A stretch of 64,000 bases of DNA from VRUE01 sp963805455 (GCA_963805455.1 CAWDUJ010000002.1:186001-250000), one strand, 5' to 3'. Shown: positions 26,670 through 35,565, counted from the stretch's first letter. The notes: generated by a model from the letters alone, not told the origin. Numbers and translations: made by a program.

Positions 26670-27059
26670 GTGGCGGAAGCGGAGCTGAGCATCGGAGAGG
26701 TGGCGGAACGGGCAGGCATCAACGTCTCCGCGATCCGCTTCTACGAGCGCGAGGGGCTCCTGCCGGCGGCCGAGCGCGTGGGTGGGCAGCGCCGCTTCAC
26801 CGAGGAGGCGGTCGGGCGGCTTGGAATCATCGGCGTCGCCAAGCAGGCCGGGTTCTCACTGGAGGAGATCCGGACGCTGCTGAGCGCCACCGATCACGGC
26901 TCGCCCGCCCACGAGCAGCTGCGGGCGCTCTCAGCTCAGAAGCTGCCGGAGGTCGAAGCGCTGATCCAGCAGGCGGAGACGATGCGCGGCTGGCTGATCG
27001 CCGCGGGGGCATGCGAATGCGAATCGCTCGAGGGCTGCGCCCTGTTCAGGGCTGCTTGA
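26670..27059 (+). CDS. MerR-family regulator with C-terminal Cys-x-Cys-x5-Cys
   Basis: 129 residues from a GTG. N-terminal winged HTH SIGEVAERAGINVSAIRFYEREGLL, coiled dimer helix ending QQAETMRGWL, and a cysteine tail CECESLEGC (Cys115, Cys117, Cys123). This resembles SoxR's iron-sulfur loop, C-x2-C-x-C-x5-C, but the first Cys is Ala, so a [2Fe-2S] cluster is doubtful; a metal or thiol sensor is more likely. It faces the operator at 26634 and the divergent small gene. The last 14 bp overlap the convergent gene's end. Confidence 0.88.
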   Translation: MAEAELSIGEVAERAGINVSAIRFYEREGLLPAAERVGGQRRFTEEAVGRLGIIGVAKQAGFSLEEIRTLLSATDHGSPAHEQLRALSAQKLPEVEALIQQAETMRGWLIAAGACECESLEGCALFRAA

Positions 27060-27975
27060 AGGCTTCGAGCGTGAGGCTGGTCGAGCACCCGCTCTGGGTG
27101 TGTCCTTCCGCCCCGGTTGCCGAGAGGCTGGCGCCGGCCACTTCGACGATCAGTTGGCCGGTCGTGGCCCCGAGGTGACCGTGAATCGTCTGGGGCAGGA
27201 ACAGGTGGATCGTGGTGGTGGGGAATTCCTGTTCGAACTCGCGGGTGTAGTGGCCGGAGAAATTGCCACTCGGGTCGAGGCCGGTGTCCTGGCGATAGTC
27301 GAACCCCGTCACCCAGAGGTTTTCTTTCGGCGCGCCGTCATAGGTCGTGCATTTCAGAGCCATCTGCGCGTTCGAGCTGAAGTGGCCGATACTGCCGCCT
27401 TCGACGTGGAAGTCGGTGAAGAGCGGGCCGACGGCGGCGTGCCAGTCTCCGTCGGCCGCGGTGTAGGACGAAGCCCCGGTTGGCCCGGTACCCGGGGCCG
27501 GAGCAGGCGGGGGCGCCGGCGCCGGAGGGCCCGCGACCTTGCCGGAGCCCCTCGGCGGGCTGAGTTTCAGGCTCGCCGCTTTCGAGAACGGCGCCACCGC
27601 ACCGTTGCCGTCGAAGGAGATCGTGAACGGGACCCTGCTGTTGAACAGCCCGGCCGGCAGCTGACCGTGGACCATGGCCCTACAGAGGGCACCATGCGGT
27701 GACAGCGGCCCGGACCAGTGCGGCGCTTTCTGATGCCCTTTGACCGCTTTGGAGACCTCGATCTTGCCCTTGCACGCGCTCGCCGCGGGCGTGTGGGCAG
27801 GGGGCGCGAAGGTGACCTCGACGACGAAGTGGACGCTATTCCCCTTGACCTTCGCCGACGTCACCCTGCTGGTGGGATGAACGGTCGGGGGCGAGCCCGC
27901 ATGCGCGGCTGCGGGCCAGGCCATCACCAGCACCGCGGTGACCCCCAAGACGAGACGGACGGCACGAGTCGACAT
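27046..27975 (-). CDS. secreted protein of unknown function
   Basis: 309 residues. Signal peptide VLGVTAVLVMAWPAAAHAG, then a first domain with two Cys-containing strands, a Pro/Ala linker (APAPPPAPAPGTGP) and a C-terminal beta-rich domain (SSYTAADGDWHAAVGPLF, LPQTIHGHLGATTGQLIV). No recognised family. Two-domain layout with a Pro linker suggests a wall-spanning surface protein. Convergent with merR. Confidence 0.72.
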   Translation of the reverse strand: MSTRAVRLVLGVTAVLVMAWPAAAHAGSPPTVHPTSRVTSAKVKGNSVHFVVEVTFAPPAHTPAASACKGKIEVSKAVKGHQKAPHWSGPLSPHGALCRAMVHGQLPAGLFNSRVPFTISFDGNGAVAPFSKAASLKLSPPRGSGKVAGPPAPAPPPAPAPGTGPTGASSYTAADGDWHAAVGPLFTDFHVEGGSIGHFSSNAQMALKCTTYDGAPKENLWVTGFDYRQDTGLDPSGNFSGHYTREFEQEFPTTTIHLFLPQTIHGHLGATTGQLIVEVAGASLSATGAEGHTQSGCSTSLTLEAFKQP

Positions 27976-28041
27976 CGCTCAACAGAACTTAACCGCTCCA
28001 CCGCTTGCCATGGGGGCGCTGGCCGAATTGACTCCTGAAAA

Positions 28042-28125
28042 TGCGGGCGGAGGGACTTGAACCCCCACGAGCCGAAGCTCACCAGGACCTAAACCTGGCG
28101 CGTATGCCAATTCCGCCACGCCCGC
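28042..28125 (-). tRNA. tRNA-Leu (anticodon TAG)
   Basis: 84 nt class II tRNA. Acceptor GCGGGCG/CGCCCGC with discriminator A, anticodon arm CCAGG-TTTAGGT-CCTGG giving TAG, long variable arm (TGAGCTTCGGCTCG) and a normal T-arm with GGTTCAAGTCC. Confidence 0.96.
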
Positions 28126-28195
28126 GTGCGCGCCTATGCGGCGCTTAACGCGCGGCCAACGCCGCGCTGTCGCTCTCAGATTCTATGATCGTGCC

Positions 28196-28729
28196 GTGGC
28201 GATAGGAGAGGCGAGGCCGGGGTACGAGCTCTGGCACCCAAATCGGGAAAAACCCGATGTCGTGACGACCAAATTCATCGTCGCGTTCCTGATGCTGGCC
28301 ACAGCCGCCCTCTGCGCCCTGATCGCGATCTCCGGCTGGTCGGTGCTGACCGGCGGCGGGGGGATGGGTGTCGTCTGCCTGATCTACGCCGCGCTCTACC
28401 TCCTGTTCGGGATTCGCGCCCTGCAGTGGAGCCGCGGAGTGCTCCCGGTCGGCGCCGCGCTCTCGATGATCCTCGCGATCTTCTGCGCGGTCGGGGCCAA
28501 CAGCTGGTTCGCCCGCGACAAGGACGGCTTCCAGGACGCCCTCCTCCCGGTCACGCTGATCGGCCTCCTGGTGATCATCCTGCTGCTGATCCAACTCCTC
28601 CTGATCGCCGCCTGCGCCTACGGCTTCTCCCAGGACTGGCACGTCGAGGAGGAGCGCCCGATCGGCTCCGGCGAAGACTACGGCGCCGGTGCGCCGCCTG
28701 AGAACGGCGGCACCCCGCAGCCCGCCTGA
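28196..28729 (+). CDS. small multi-pass membrane protein
   Basis: 177 residues from a GTG at 28196, preferred over a start 60 bp upstream that sits close to the tRNA. Four predicted helices (FIVAFLMLATAALCALIAIS; VVCLIYAALYLLFGI; LPVGAALSMILAIFCAVGA; LLPVTLIGLLVIILLLIQLLLIAACAYGF, in part), then an acidic cytoplasmic tail. Unknown function; lies between two tRNA-Leu genes. Confidence 0.7.
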   Translation: MAIGEARPGYELWHPNREKPDVVTTKFIVAFLMLATAALCALIAISGWSVLTGGGGMGVVCLIYAALYLLFGIRALQWSRGVLPVGAALSMILAIFCAVGANSWFARDKDGFQDALLPVTLIGLLVIILLLIQLLLIAACAYGFSQDWHVEEERPIGSGEDYGAGAPPENGGTPQPA

Positions 28730-28753
28730 GCTCAAAGCGCACGAGACTGTAAA

Positions 28754-28769
28754 AGTTCTGCGCAGAACT
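28754..28769. promoter_or_regulatory. 16-bp perfect palindrome upstream of tRNA-Leu(CAA)
   Basis: AGTTCTGC-GCAGAACT, flanked by a direct repeat (ACTGTAAAAGT and ACTGTAAGAAGT). It is 25 bp after the membrane-protein stop and 84 bp before the tRNA. It could be an operator or a processed RNA hairpin; there is no T-run. Confidence 0.4.
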
Positions 28770-28853
28770 GTAAGAAGTCGCCGCACAAGGCTTGATTCGG
28801 GCCTCTTGCGACCGGGGCGGGTCGTAGCGTCGGGCCTACAATGGCGACAATCC

Positions 28854-28936
28854 GCGGCGGTGGAGGAACGGCAGACTCGGGATCCTCAAAAGGTCCTGCC
28901 CGAAAGGGCGTGTGGGTTCGAATCCCACCCGCCGCA
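28854..28936 (+). tRNA. tRNA-Leu (anticodon CAA)
   Basis: 83 nt. Acceptor GCGGCGG/CCGCCGC, discriminator A, anticodon arm GGATC-CTCAAAA-GGTCC giving CAA, long variable arm (TGCCCGAAAGGGCGT), T-arm GTGGG-TTCGAAT-CCCAC. No intron. Confidence 0.94.
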
Positions 28937-28959
28937 TCCAAATTACGGCTGGGTACTCC

Positions 28960-29733
28960 GTGAGGAGCCCGGATGAAGTGGACACCGTGCTCTCGATGGG
29001 CCGTAGGGGATTGAACAACAGCGCCATATCCCGCGCCACCGGAATCCCGCGCTCGACCGTCGCTCAATGGCAGAACGGTCGGACCCCGAAGTTCGGCGCT
29101 GAGCGAAACCGCGGCGGCGCATGCGCTCGCTGTGGCCCAATAGGCGATCCGTTCCCATGGCTGGTCGTCTACCAGTACGCGTATTTACTCGGGATGTATC
29201 TCGGCGATGGCTGCCTCCTCGCCCATCCTCGAAAAGTCTTCCGCCTCCACATCACGCTCGACGCGGCCCACCCTGTTCTGGCTGCCGAGTGCCTGACCGC
29301 GATGGAACTCACAATGCCGTCGAGCAAGGCCTCGATGCGACGAAGTCGACGCGCTCGAATGTTCGACCTCGTCTCCTACTCCCAGCACTGGCCCCACCTG
29401 TTCCCACAGCACGGTCCCGGCCCGAAGCATGGGCGGGCGATCAAGCTCGAGCCCTGGCAGCAACGAATCGTTGATCGCTATCCGGGAAGGCTTCTCCGCG
29501 GGTTGATCCATTCCGACGGCTGCCGGGTGACGAACAGAATCAGCCATCCGAAGAAGACCTACATGTATCCCCGCTATTTCTTCTCGAATAAATCGTTCGA
29601 CATACAACGGATCTTCTGCGACGCGTGCGATCAGCTCGCGCTCTCCTGGCGCCAGGACGGGCCCTGGAACATCTCGGTGGCGCGCAGGGAGGCCGTCGAG
29701 ATTCTGGACCGCCACGTCGGCCCGAAGCGCTGA
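28960..29733 (+). CDS. HTH + LAGLIDADG homing-endonuclease-like protein
   Basis: 257 residues from a GTG 24 bp after tRNA-Leu(CAA); the frame is open into the tRNA, so I chose the first start outside it. N-terminal HTH (SMGRRGLNNSAISRATGIPRSTVAQW in pieces), a CxxC (CARC, 55-58), then the two LAGLIDADG helices: YLLGMYLGDG at 75-84 and LLRGLIHSDG at 177-186, each with the metal-ligand Asp. Free-standing proteins of this layout exist in actinobacteria; whether they cut DNA or only bind it is unsettled. Immediate neighbour of a tRNA gene. Confidence 0.82.
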   Translation: MRSPDEVDTVLSMGRRGLNNSAISRATGIPRSTVAQWQNGRTPKFGAERNRGGACARCGPIGDPFPWLVVYQYAYLLGMYLGDGCLLAHPRKVFRLHITLDAAHPVLAAECLTAMELTMPSSKASMRRSRRARMFDLVSYSQHWPHLFPQHGPGPKHGRAIKLEPWQQRIVDRYPGRLLRGLIHSDGCRVTNRISHPKKTYMYPRYFFSNKSFDIQRIFCDACDQLALSWRQDGPWNISVARREAVEILDRHVGPKR

Positions 29734-29755
29734 CCGAACTAGACTCGCCCGGGGG

Positions 29756-30571
29756 ATGAGGATCCACCACATCAACTGCGGGACGTCGTGCCCTCGCGGG
29801 GCGCGGCTGCTGAACGGCGAGGGGGGTTTCCTCGAGCCCGCGCGGATGGTCTGCCACTGCCTCCTGATCGAGGCCAGCGACGGCCTGGTCCTGGTCGACA
29901 CCGGCTACGGGATCGACGACGCCCGCAACCCGCGGCAGCTCGGGCCGTCGGCGAAGCTGACCGGGGCCCGGCCGAGCGTCGAGGAAGCGGCTCTGACCCG
30001 GGTCGAAGAGCTCGGGTTCGCCGCCGCCGACGTCCGCCACATCGTCATCACCCATCTCGACCCCGACCACTCCGGCGGCCTCCCGGACTTTCCCGAGGCC
30101 GAGGTCCACATCTTCGAGCCGGAGCTGCGGGCGGCGATGAGCCCGGGCTTTCGCGAGCGTCCCCGCTACCTGGCCCCGCACTGGCGCCACGGGCCGAACT
30201 GGGTCGAGCACACGGTCGACGGCGACGAGTGGAAGGGGTTCGAAAGCGTGCGGGTCCTCCCCCACCTCGATGCCGACGTCCTCCTCGTCCCGCTGCCGGG
30301 CCACACCGCCGGCCAGACCGGGGTCGCGATCGAGGAAGCGGACGGCTGGCTCCTGCACTGCGCCGACGCCTACTTCCATCACGGCCAGATCGAGCCAGAC
30401 CCGACCTGCCCGCCGATGCTTGGCCTGTTCCAGAGGATCACGGCGGTCGATAACGGGCGCCGGGTCGCCAACGGCGAACGACTGCGGGAGCTCGCCGCGT
30501 CGCAGGCGGAGAGCGTGCGCCTGATCTGCTCCCACGACCCGCACGAGCTAGATCGTGAACAGGCGCGATGA
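29756..30571 (+). CDS. metallo-beta-lactamase-fold hydrolase
   Basis: 271 residues. The zinc motif THLDPDHSGG (HxDxDH), later His in PLPGHTAGQTG and Asp in HCADAYFH complete a dinuclear site. Resembles glyoxalase II/lactonase-like N-acyl homoserine lactonase relatives. It overlaps the acetoacetyl-CoA synthetase start by 4 bp, so it is probably co-translated; a thioesterase or lactonase step beside an acyl-CoA ligase is plausible but unproved. Confidence 0.88.
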   Translation: MRIHHINCGTSCPRGARLLNGEGGFLEPARMVCHCLLIEASDGLVLVDTGYGIDDARNPRQLGPSAKLTGARPSVEEAALTRVEELGFAAADVRHIVITHLDPDHSGGLPDFPEAEVHIFEPELRAAMSPGFRERPRYLAPHWRHGPNWVEHTVDGDEWKGFESVRVLPHLDADVLLVPLPGHTAGQTGVAIEEADGWLLHCADAYFHHGQIEPDPTCPPMLGLFQRITAVDNGRRVANGERLRELAASQAESVRLICSHDPHELDREQAR

Positions 30572-32553
30572 GCGACGCGGCACCTGAAAGGCTCTGGGAC
30601 CCACCCCGGGAGCTCCGCGAGCGGGCGCGGATGACCGAATTCATCGCCTGGCTCAGGGCCGAGCGCGGTCTCGAGCTCAACCGCTACGAGGACCTCTGGC
30701 AATGGTCGGTCGATGACCTCGACGGGTTCTGGTCGGCGATCTGGGAGTTCTTCGACGTCCAGGCCGACGGCGACCCGGGGCAGGTGCTCGGCAGCCGCGA
30801 GATGCCGGGCGCCGAGTGGTTTGCCGACACCCGCCTCAACTACGCCGAGCACGTCTTCGCGGGCAAGGACGACGCCGAGACGGCGATCCTCCACGCCTCC
30901 GAGCTGCGCGAGCTCGGCGAGCTGAGCTGGGGCGAGCTCCGCCGGCAGGTGGCGGCGGTCGCCGCCGGCCTGCGCGGGCTCGGGGTCGAGCCGGGCGACC
31001 GCGTCGTCGCCTACATGCCGAACATCCCGGAGGCGATCGTCGCCTTCCTCGCCGCCGCGAGCATCGGCGCCACCTGGTCGAGCTGCTCGCCCGACTTCGG
31101 CCCGGCGAGCGTGATCGACCGCTTCGCCCAGATCGAGCCGAAAATCCTGTTCGCGGTCGACGGCTACCGCTATGGAGGCCGCGACTTCGATCGCAGCGAG
31201 ATCCTCGCCGAGCTACAGGAGGCGATGCCGAGCCTGGAGCGGACGATCGTCCTCCCCTACCTCGACTCCGACCCCGACCTCGGCGGCCTCGACCGCGCGA
31301 TTCGGTGGGACGAGCTAGCCGCCTCCGGCGAGGGCGCCGAGCTCTCCTTCGAGCGGGTCCCCTTCGCCCACCCGCTCTGGGTCCTCTACTCCTCCGGTAC
31401 CACCGGCCTGCCGAAGGCGATAGTCCAGGGCCAGGGCGGGATCCTCCTCGAGCATCTGAAGAAGCTCCACCTCCACGTCGACGCCCATCCCGGCGACCGC
31501 CTCTTCTGGTTCACGACGACCGGCTGGATGATGTGGAACTTCATCGTCTCCGGCCTCCTCACCCGGGCCGCGATCGTCCTCTACGACGGCAACCCCGGCC
31601 ACCCCGACATGGGCGTCCTCTGGGACCTGGCGGAGCGCGCGGGGATCACTATGTTCGGCACAAGCGCCGCCTACATCGCCGCCTGCATGAAGGACGGCGT
31701 CGTCCCCGGTGAGGGCCGGGACCTCCGCCGGCTCAAGGCGGTCGGCTCGACCGGCTCCCCCCTCTCCCCCGAGGGCTTCGACTGGGTCTACGAGCAGCTC
31801 GGCGCCGACACCTGGCTGTTCTCGACCAGCGGCGGAACCGACCTCTGCACGGCCTTCGTCGGCGGCGTGCCCCTGCTCCCCGTATACCGCGGCGAGCTCC
31901 AGGGACGGGCGTTGGGCGCCGCGGTCGAGGCCTGGGACGAGGACGGCAACTCGGTCATCGGCGAGGTCGGGGAGCTCGTCGTCACCGAGCCGATGCCCTC
32001 GATGCCGGTCTTCTTCTGGGGCGATTCCGACGGCAGCCGCTACCGCGCCAGCTACTTCGAGCAGTACCCCGGCTACTGGCGCCACGGCGACTGGATCGAG
32101 ATCACCCCCCGCGGGACGGCGGTCATCTACGGCCGCTCCGACTCGACGATCAACCGTGGCGGGATCCGGATGGGGACGAGCGAGATCTACCGCGCGGTGC
32201 TGGGGCTCGACGCCATCGTCGACGCGCTCGTCGTCGACGTCCCCCGCTCGGGAACCGACGGCTGGATGCCGCTCTTCGTCGTCCTCCGCGAGGGAGCGGA
32301 GCTCGACGACGACCTCCGCGCCGAGATCGCCCGCCGGATCCGCGAGAGCTGCTCCCCGCGCCATGTCCCCGACGAGGTCTTCGAGATTCCCGAGGTGCCG
32401 CGGACCCTCAGCAACAAGGTGCTCGAGGTGCCGGTGAAACGGATCCTGATGGGCACTCCGGTTGAGAAGGCCGCGAGCCGCGACTCGCTCGCCAATCCGG
32501 CGACGCTCGACTGGTTCGTCGACCTCGCGGGACGACTCGACACGCCCGCCTAG
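30568..32553 (+). CDS. aacS: acetoacetyl-CoA synthetase
   Basis: 661 residues, close to the family length. An ACS-type N-terminal region (GAEWFADTRLNYAEH) is followed by the AMP-binding motif YSSGTTGLPKAI, the aryl/acyl pocket region (WFTTTGWMMWNFIVSGL), the A5 motif FSTSGGTDLC, the hinge and A8 motif (GRSDSTINRGGIRMGTSEIY), and the catalytic Lys region NKVLEVPVKRIL. It activates acetoacetate with ATP and CoA, with use of ketone bodies and of acetoacetate made by HMG-CoA lyase (35956). Translation is coupled to the metallo-beta-lactamase gene. Confidence 0.92.
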   Translation: MSDAAPERLWDPPRELRERARMTEFIAWLRAERGLELNRYEDLWQWSVDDLDGFWSAIWEFFDVQADGDPGQVLGSREMPGAEWFADTRLNYAEHVFAGKDDAETAILHASELRELGELSWGELRRQVAAVAAGLRGLGVEPGDRVVAYMPNIPEAIVAFLAAASIGATWSSCSPDFGPASVIDRFAQIEPKILFAVDGYRYGGRDFDRSEILAELQEAMPSLERTIVLPYLDSDPDLGGLDRAIRWDELAASGEGAELSFERVPFAHPLWVLYSSGTTGLPKAIVQGQGGILLEHLKKLHLHVDAHPGDRLFWFTTTGWMMWNFIVSGLLTRAAIVLYDGNPGHPDMGVLWDLAERAGITMFGTSAAYIAACMKDGVVPGEGRDLRRLKAVGSTGSPLSPEGFDWVYEQLGADTWLFSTSGGTDLCTAFVGGVPLLPVYRGELQGRALGAAVEAWDEDGNSVIGEVGELVVTEPMPSMPVFFWGDSDGSRYRASYFEQYPGYWRHGDWIEITPRGTAVIYGRSDSTINRGGIRMGTSEIYRAVLGLDAIVDALVVDVPRSGTDGWMPLFVVLREGAELDDDLRAEIARRIRESCSPRHVPDEVFEIPEVPRTLSNKVLEVPVKRILMGTPVEKAASRDSLANPATLDWFVDLAGRLDTPA

Positions 32554-32557
32554 CCGC

Positions 32558-33295
32558 TCACGGCGTACGGCGGCGCAGGGTGGCGGCGCCGAGCGCCAGC
32601 AGCAGCCACGTTGCGGCGGCGATCACGACCACGTCGAGGAGGCCGCGTGACCCGAGCGACCCCGTCGTGGTCACCCGGTCGAGCGCATCGAAGGCGTAGG
32701 TGAGCGGCATCAGGGCCGATGCGACCTGGAGGATGCCGACCATCGTGTCGCGGGCGACGAACAGCCCGCAGAGCAGCAGCTGGGGAAAGACGATCGCCGG
32801 CATGAACTGCACCGCCTGGAACTCGGTCCGCGCAAAGGCGCTGACGAACAGCCCAAGCGACATCCCGAGCAGCGCGTTGCCGACGGCGAGCGCCACCACC
32901 AGGGCGGTCGAGCCGGCGACGTCGAGGCCGAGCAGGCCGAAGGCCACCGTGCTGGTGACCAACGCCTGCACGACCCCGATCAGCGCGAATGCGATCGCGT
33001 ACCCGAACAGCAGGTCGAGCTTGGCCAGCGGCAGCGACATCAGGCGCTCCAGTGTCCCGGTGGTCCGCTCGCGCAACATCGTGATCGAGGTGACCACGAA
33101 CATCGTCGTGAACGGGAACAGTCCGACCAGCGGCCCGCCGACATGCTGGAAGGCCTCCGGATCCTGGTGGAACGCTCCCTTCAACAGGGTGAGCAGGAAT
33201 GGCGGCACACCCAGCAGGAGCACGATCGTCCGCGGGTCGCGTCGCAGCTGCGTCAGCACCCGCAGCGCCGTCGCCCAGGTGACGCGGGCGCTCAC
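32558..33295 (-). CDS. ABC-2 type transporter permease
   Basis: 245 residues from a GTG overlapping the ATPase stop by 4 bp. Six predicted helices and the ABC-2 features RTTGTLERLMSLPLAKLDLLFGYA and FVSAFARTEFQAVQFMPAIVFPQLLLCGLFV. Partner of the ATPase at 33292. Resembles drug-efflux or YadH-type permeases; substrate unknown. Confidence 0.9.
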   Translation of the reverse strand: MSARVTWATALRVLTQLRRDPRTIVLLLGVPPFLLTLLKGAFHQDPEAFQHVGGPLVGLFPFTTMFVVTSITMLRERTTGTLERLMSLPLAKLDLLFGYAIAFALIGVVQALVTSTVAFGLLGLDVAGSTALVVALAVGNALLGMSLGLFVSAFARTEFQAVQFMPAIVFPQLLLCGLFVARDTMVGILQVASALMPLTYAFDALDRVTTTGSLGSRGLLDVVVIAAATWLLLALGAATLRRRTP

Positions 33296-34014
33296 GCCGG
33301 CCCACGCTCCTCGATCAGCGCCAGGAAGGCCTCGTCGAGTTGGCTGCACCCTGTCCGCTCCCGAAGTCGCTGGGGCGATTCGGCGGCGAGAAACTCCCCC
33401 TCCCGCATCAGCAGCAGCTGATCGCAATGCTCGGCCTCCTCCATCACGTGACTGGAGACGAGCAGGGTCACGCCCCGCGCGGCGAGCGCGCGGAAGGTCG
33501 CCCAGAGATCCCGTCGCAGAACCGGGTCGAGGCCGACGGTCGGCTCGTCGAGGACCAGCACGTCGGGCTCGCCGAGCAGCGCTGTCGCCAGCGAGACCCT
33601 GGCGCTCTCCCCACCCGAAAGGCTGGAGACGACCTGTTCGGTCTGGCCGCCGAGCGCGACCGTCTCGATCACCTCGGCGATCCGCTGCTGTGGAGCGCCG
33701 ATCACCCGCGCGAAGTAGCGAAGGTTCTCCCGCACGCTGAGGTCCCGGTACACCGACGGCGCCTGGGTCACGTAGCCGACCCGCGCCCGCAGCCCGACCG
33801 AGCCGGCCGCGGCCCCGAGCACCTCGATCAGGCCCGACTCGACGATCTGCACACCGACGATCGCCCGCATCAGGGTCGTCTTGCCGCAGCCGCTCGGCCC
33901 GAGCAGCCCGGTCACCTGGCCCGAGGCGACCGAGAAGGTCAGCCCGTGGAGGACCGGCTTGCCACCCCGGCTGACGCGAAGGCCGTCCACATCGATCGCG
34001 GGCGCCGGCTCCAC
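33292..34014 (-). CDS. ABC transporter ATP-binding protein
   Basis: 240 residues. Walker A GPSGCGKTT, signature LSGGESARVSLA, Walker B VLVLDEPTVGLDP and SSHVMEEAEHC are intact. Short form without the extra C-terminal domain. Forms the exporter pair with the overlapping permease gene. It sits 19 bp after the carboxylase cluster's end, in the same direction, but shows no functional link. Confidence 0.93.
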   Translation of the reverse strand: MEPAPAIDVDGLRVSRGGKPVLHGLTFSVASGQVTGLLGPSGCGKTTLMRAIVGVQIVESGLIEVLGAAAGSVGLRARVGYVTQAPSVYRDLSVRENLRYFARVIGAPQQRIAEVIETVALGGQTEQVVSSLSGGESARVSLATALLGEPDVLVLDEPTVGLDPVLRRDLWATFRALAARGVTLLVSSHVMEEAEHCDQLLLMREGEFLAAESPQRLRERTGCSQLDEAFLALIEERGPA

Positions 34015-34033
34015 GGACCCTCAGGCCATGCGA

Positions 34034-35554
34034 TCAGGCCGGCGTCACGGGGTTGCGCCGCTCGGCGAAGGACCGGTCCTTGGACGCGGCGGCCTCGAAG
34101 CGGCGGATCAGCTCCGCCCGCAGCTCGGTCGGCTCGACCACCGCGTCGACGACCAGCTCCGAGGCGAGGTGGAGGATGTCGATGTCGGCCGCGTACTCCT
34201 CCCGTTTGGCGGCGACGAACGCCTCCCGCTCGGCCTCGTCGGAGATCCCCTGGATCTGGTTGTAGAAGACCGCGTTGATCGCCGCCTCCGGGCCCATCAC
34301 CGCAATCGAGGCGCTCGGCAATGCGATGCAGCAGTCGGGCTCGAACGCCGGCCCGGCCATCGCGTAGAGGCCGGCGCCGTAGGCCTTGCGGACGATCACC
34401 GACAGCTTCGGCACCGTCGCTTCGGAGACGGCGCTGATCATCTTCGCCCCGTGGCGGATGATCCCCTGGCGCTCGACAGCGGTCCCGATCATGAACCCGG
34501 GGACGTCGGCGAGGAACAGCAGGGGCACGTTGAAGGCATTGCAGGTCTGGATGAAGCGCGCCGCCTTGTCGGCCGAGTCGACGAAGAGCACCCCGCCTTT
34601 CTGGCGCGGCTGGTTGGCGACGACGCCGACCACCTTCCCGTCGAGCCGCCCGTAGCCGACGATCAGCTCCTTCGCCCAGCGCCTGTGGACTTCGAGGAAG
34701 GAGTCGGCGTCGAGGAGGGCGTCGAGGACCTCCGTCATGTCGAAGGCCTGGTTCTCGTCGGCCGGGAGGATCTCGGCGATCGGGGTCTCCGAGGTGGGCG
34801 CGACGGCGGCGATCGCCGGCGGGCGCTCGCGCCAGTTCGCCGGCATGAACGAGAGGTAGCGCTTTGCAACGTCGATCGCCTCCTCGTCGTCGGCGACCAG
34901 GAAGTGGCCGCAGCCCGAGACCGAGGTGTGCATCCTCGCCCCGCCCATCTCCTCGAGCGTCACCGTCTCGCCGATCACCATCTCCGCCATCCGCGGCGAG
35001 CCGAGGTACATCGAGGCGTTGCCGTCGCGCATGATCACGACGTCGCAGAAGGCCGGGATGTAGGCGCCGCCGGCGGCGCTCGGCCCGAACAGGAGGCAGA
35101 CCTGCGGGACCTGGCCGGAGAGGCGGACCTCGTTGTGGAAGATGCGGCCGGCGCCGCGCCGCCCGGGGAACATCTGGACCTGGTCGGTGATCCGCGCCCC
35201 GGCCGAGTCGACGAGGTAGACCATCGGCACCTGCAGGCTCAGGGCCCGCTCCTGGATACGGAGGATCTTCTCGACCGTCTTCGGCCCCCAGGACCCGGCC
35301 TTGACCGTCGGGTCATTCGCCATCAGCGCGACCCTGCGGCCGTCGATCGTCGCCGTGCCGGTGACGACGCCGTCGGCGCCGAGGCCCTCATGGTCCCAGT
35401 TCGCGAGCAGCGCCTCCTCGGCGAAGGAGCCCGGGTCGACAAGCCGCTCGACCCTCTCGCGTACCGGCAGCTTGCCCTGCTCCTCGGTCTTCTCGTGATG
35501 TCGCTGCGGGCCGCCTGAGAGTGCGGCCTCGAGGGCGGGTCGAATATCGGTCAC
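34034..35554 (-). CDS. acyl-CoA carboxylase carboxyltransferase subunit (MCC/PCC-type beta)
   Basis: 506 residues from GTG 35554. Carboxyl-transferase folds with VYLVDSAGARITDQ, GPSAAGGAYIPAFCDVVIM and MYLGSPRMAEMVIGE in the first half and LADVPGFMIGTAVERQGIIRHGAKM and KAYGAGLYAMAGPAFEPD in the second. The open frame extends far upstream but the extra part is antisense-like text over two other genes. Directly followed downstream of an HMG-CoA lyase and NTF2-like gene on the same strand: this favours methylcrotonyl-CoA (leucine breakdown) as substrate, though propionyl-CoA cannot be excluded. No alpha subunit nearby. Confidence 0.9.
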   Translation of the reverse strand: MTDIRPALEAALSGGPQRHHEKTEEQGKLPVRERVERLVDPGSFAEEALLANWDHEGLGADGVVTGTATIDGRRVALMANDPTVKAGSWGPKTVEKILRIQERALSLQVPMVYLVDSAGARITDQVQMFPGRRGAGRIFHNEVRLSGQVPQVCLLFGPSAAGGAYIPAFCDVVIMRDGNASMYLGSPRMAEMVIGETVTLEEMGGARMHTSVSGCGHFLVADDEEAIDVAKRYLSFMPANWRERPPAIAAVAPTSETPIAEILPADENQAFDMTEVLDALLDADSFLEVHRRWAKELIVGYGRLDGKVVGVVANQPRQKGGVLFVDSADKAARFIQTCNAFNVPLLFLADVPGFMIGTAVERQGIIRHGAKMISAVSEATVPKLSVIVRKAYGAGLYAMAGPAFEPDCCIALPSASIAVMGPEAAINAVFYNQIQGISDEAEREAFVAAKREEYAADIDILHLASELVVDAVVEPTELRAELIRRFEAAASKDRSFAERRNPVTPA

Positions 35555-35565
35555 GCGCGGCCGAC

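Noticed and set aside
26997..27056. SoxR identity for the MerR regulator
   Set aside because: The first of four iron-sulfur cysteines is replaced by Ala, so I call it only MerR-family.
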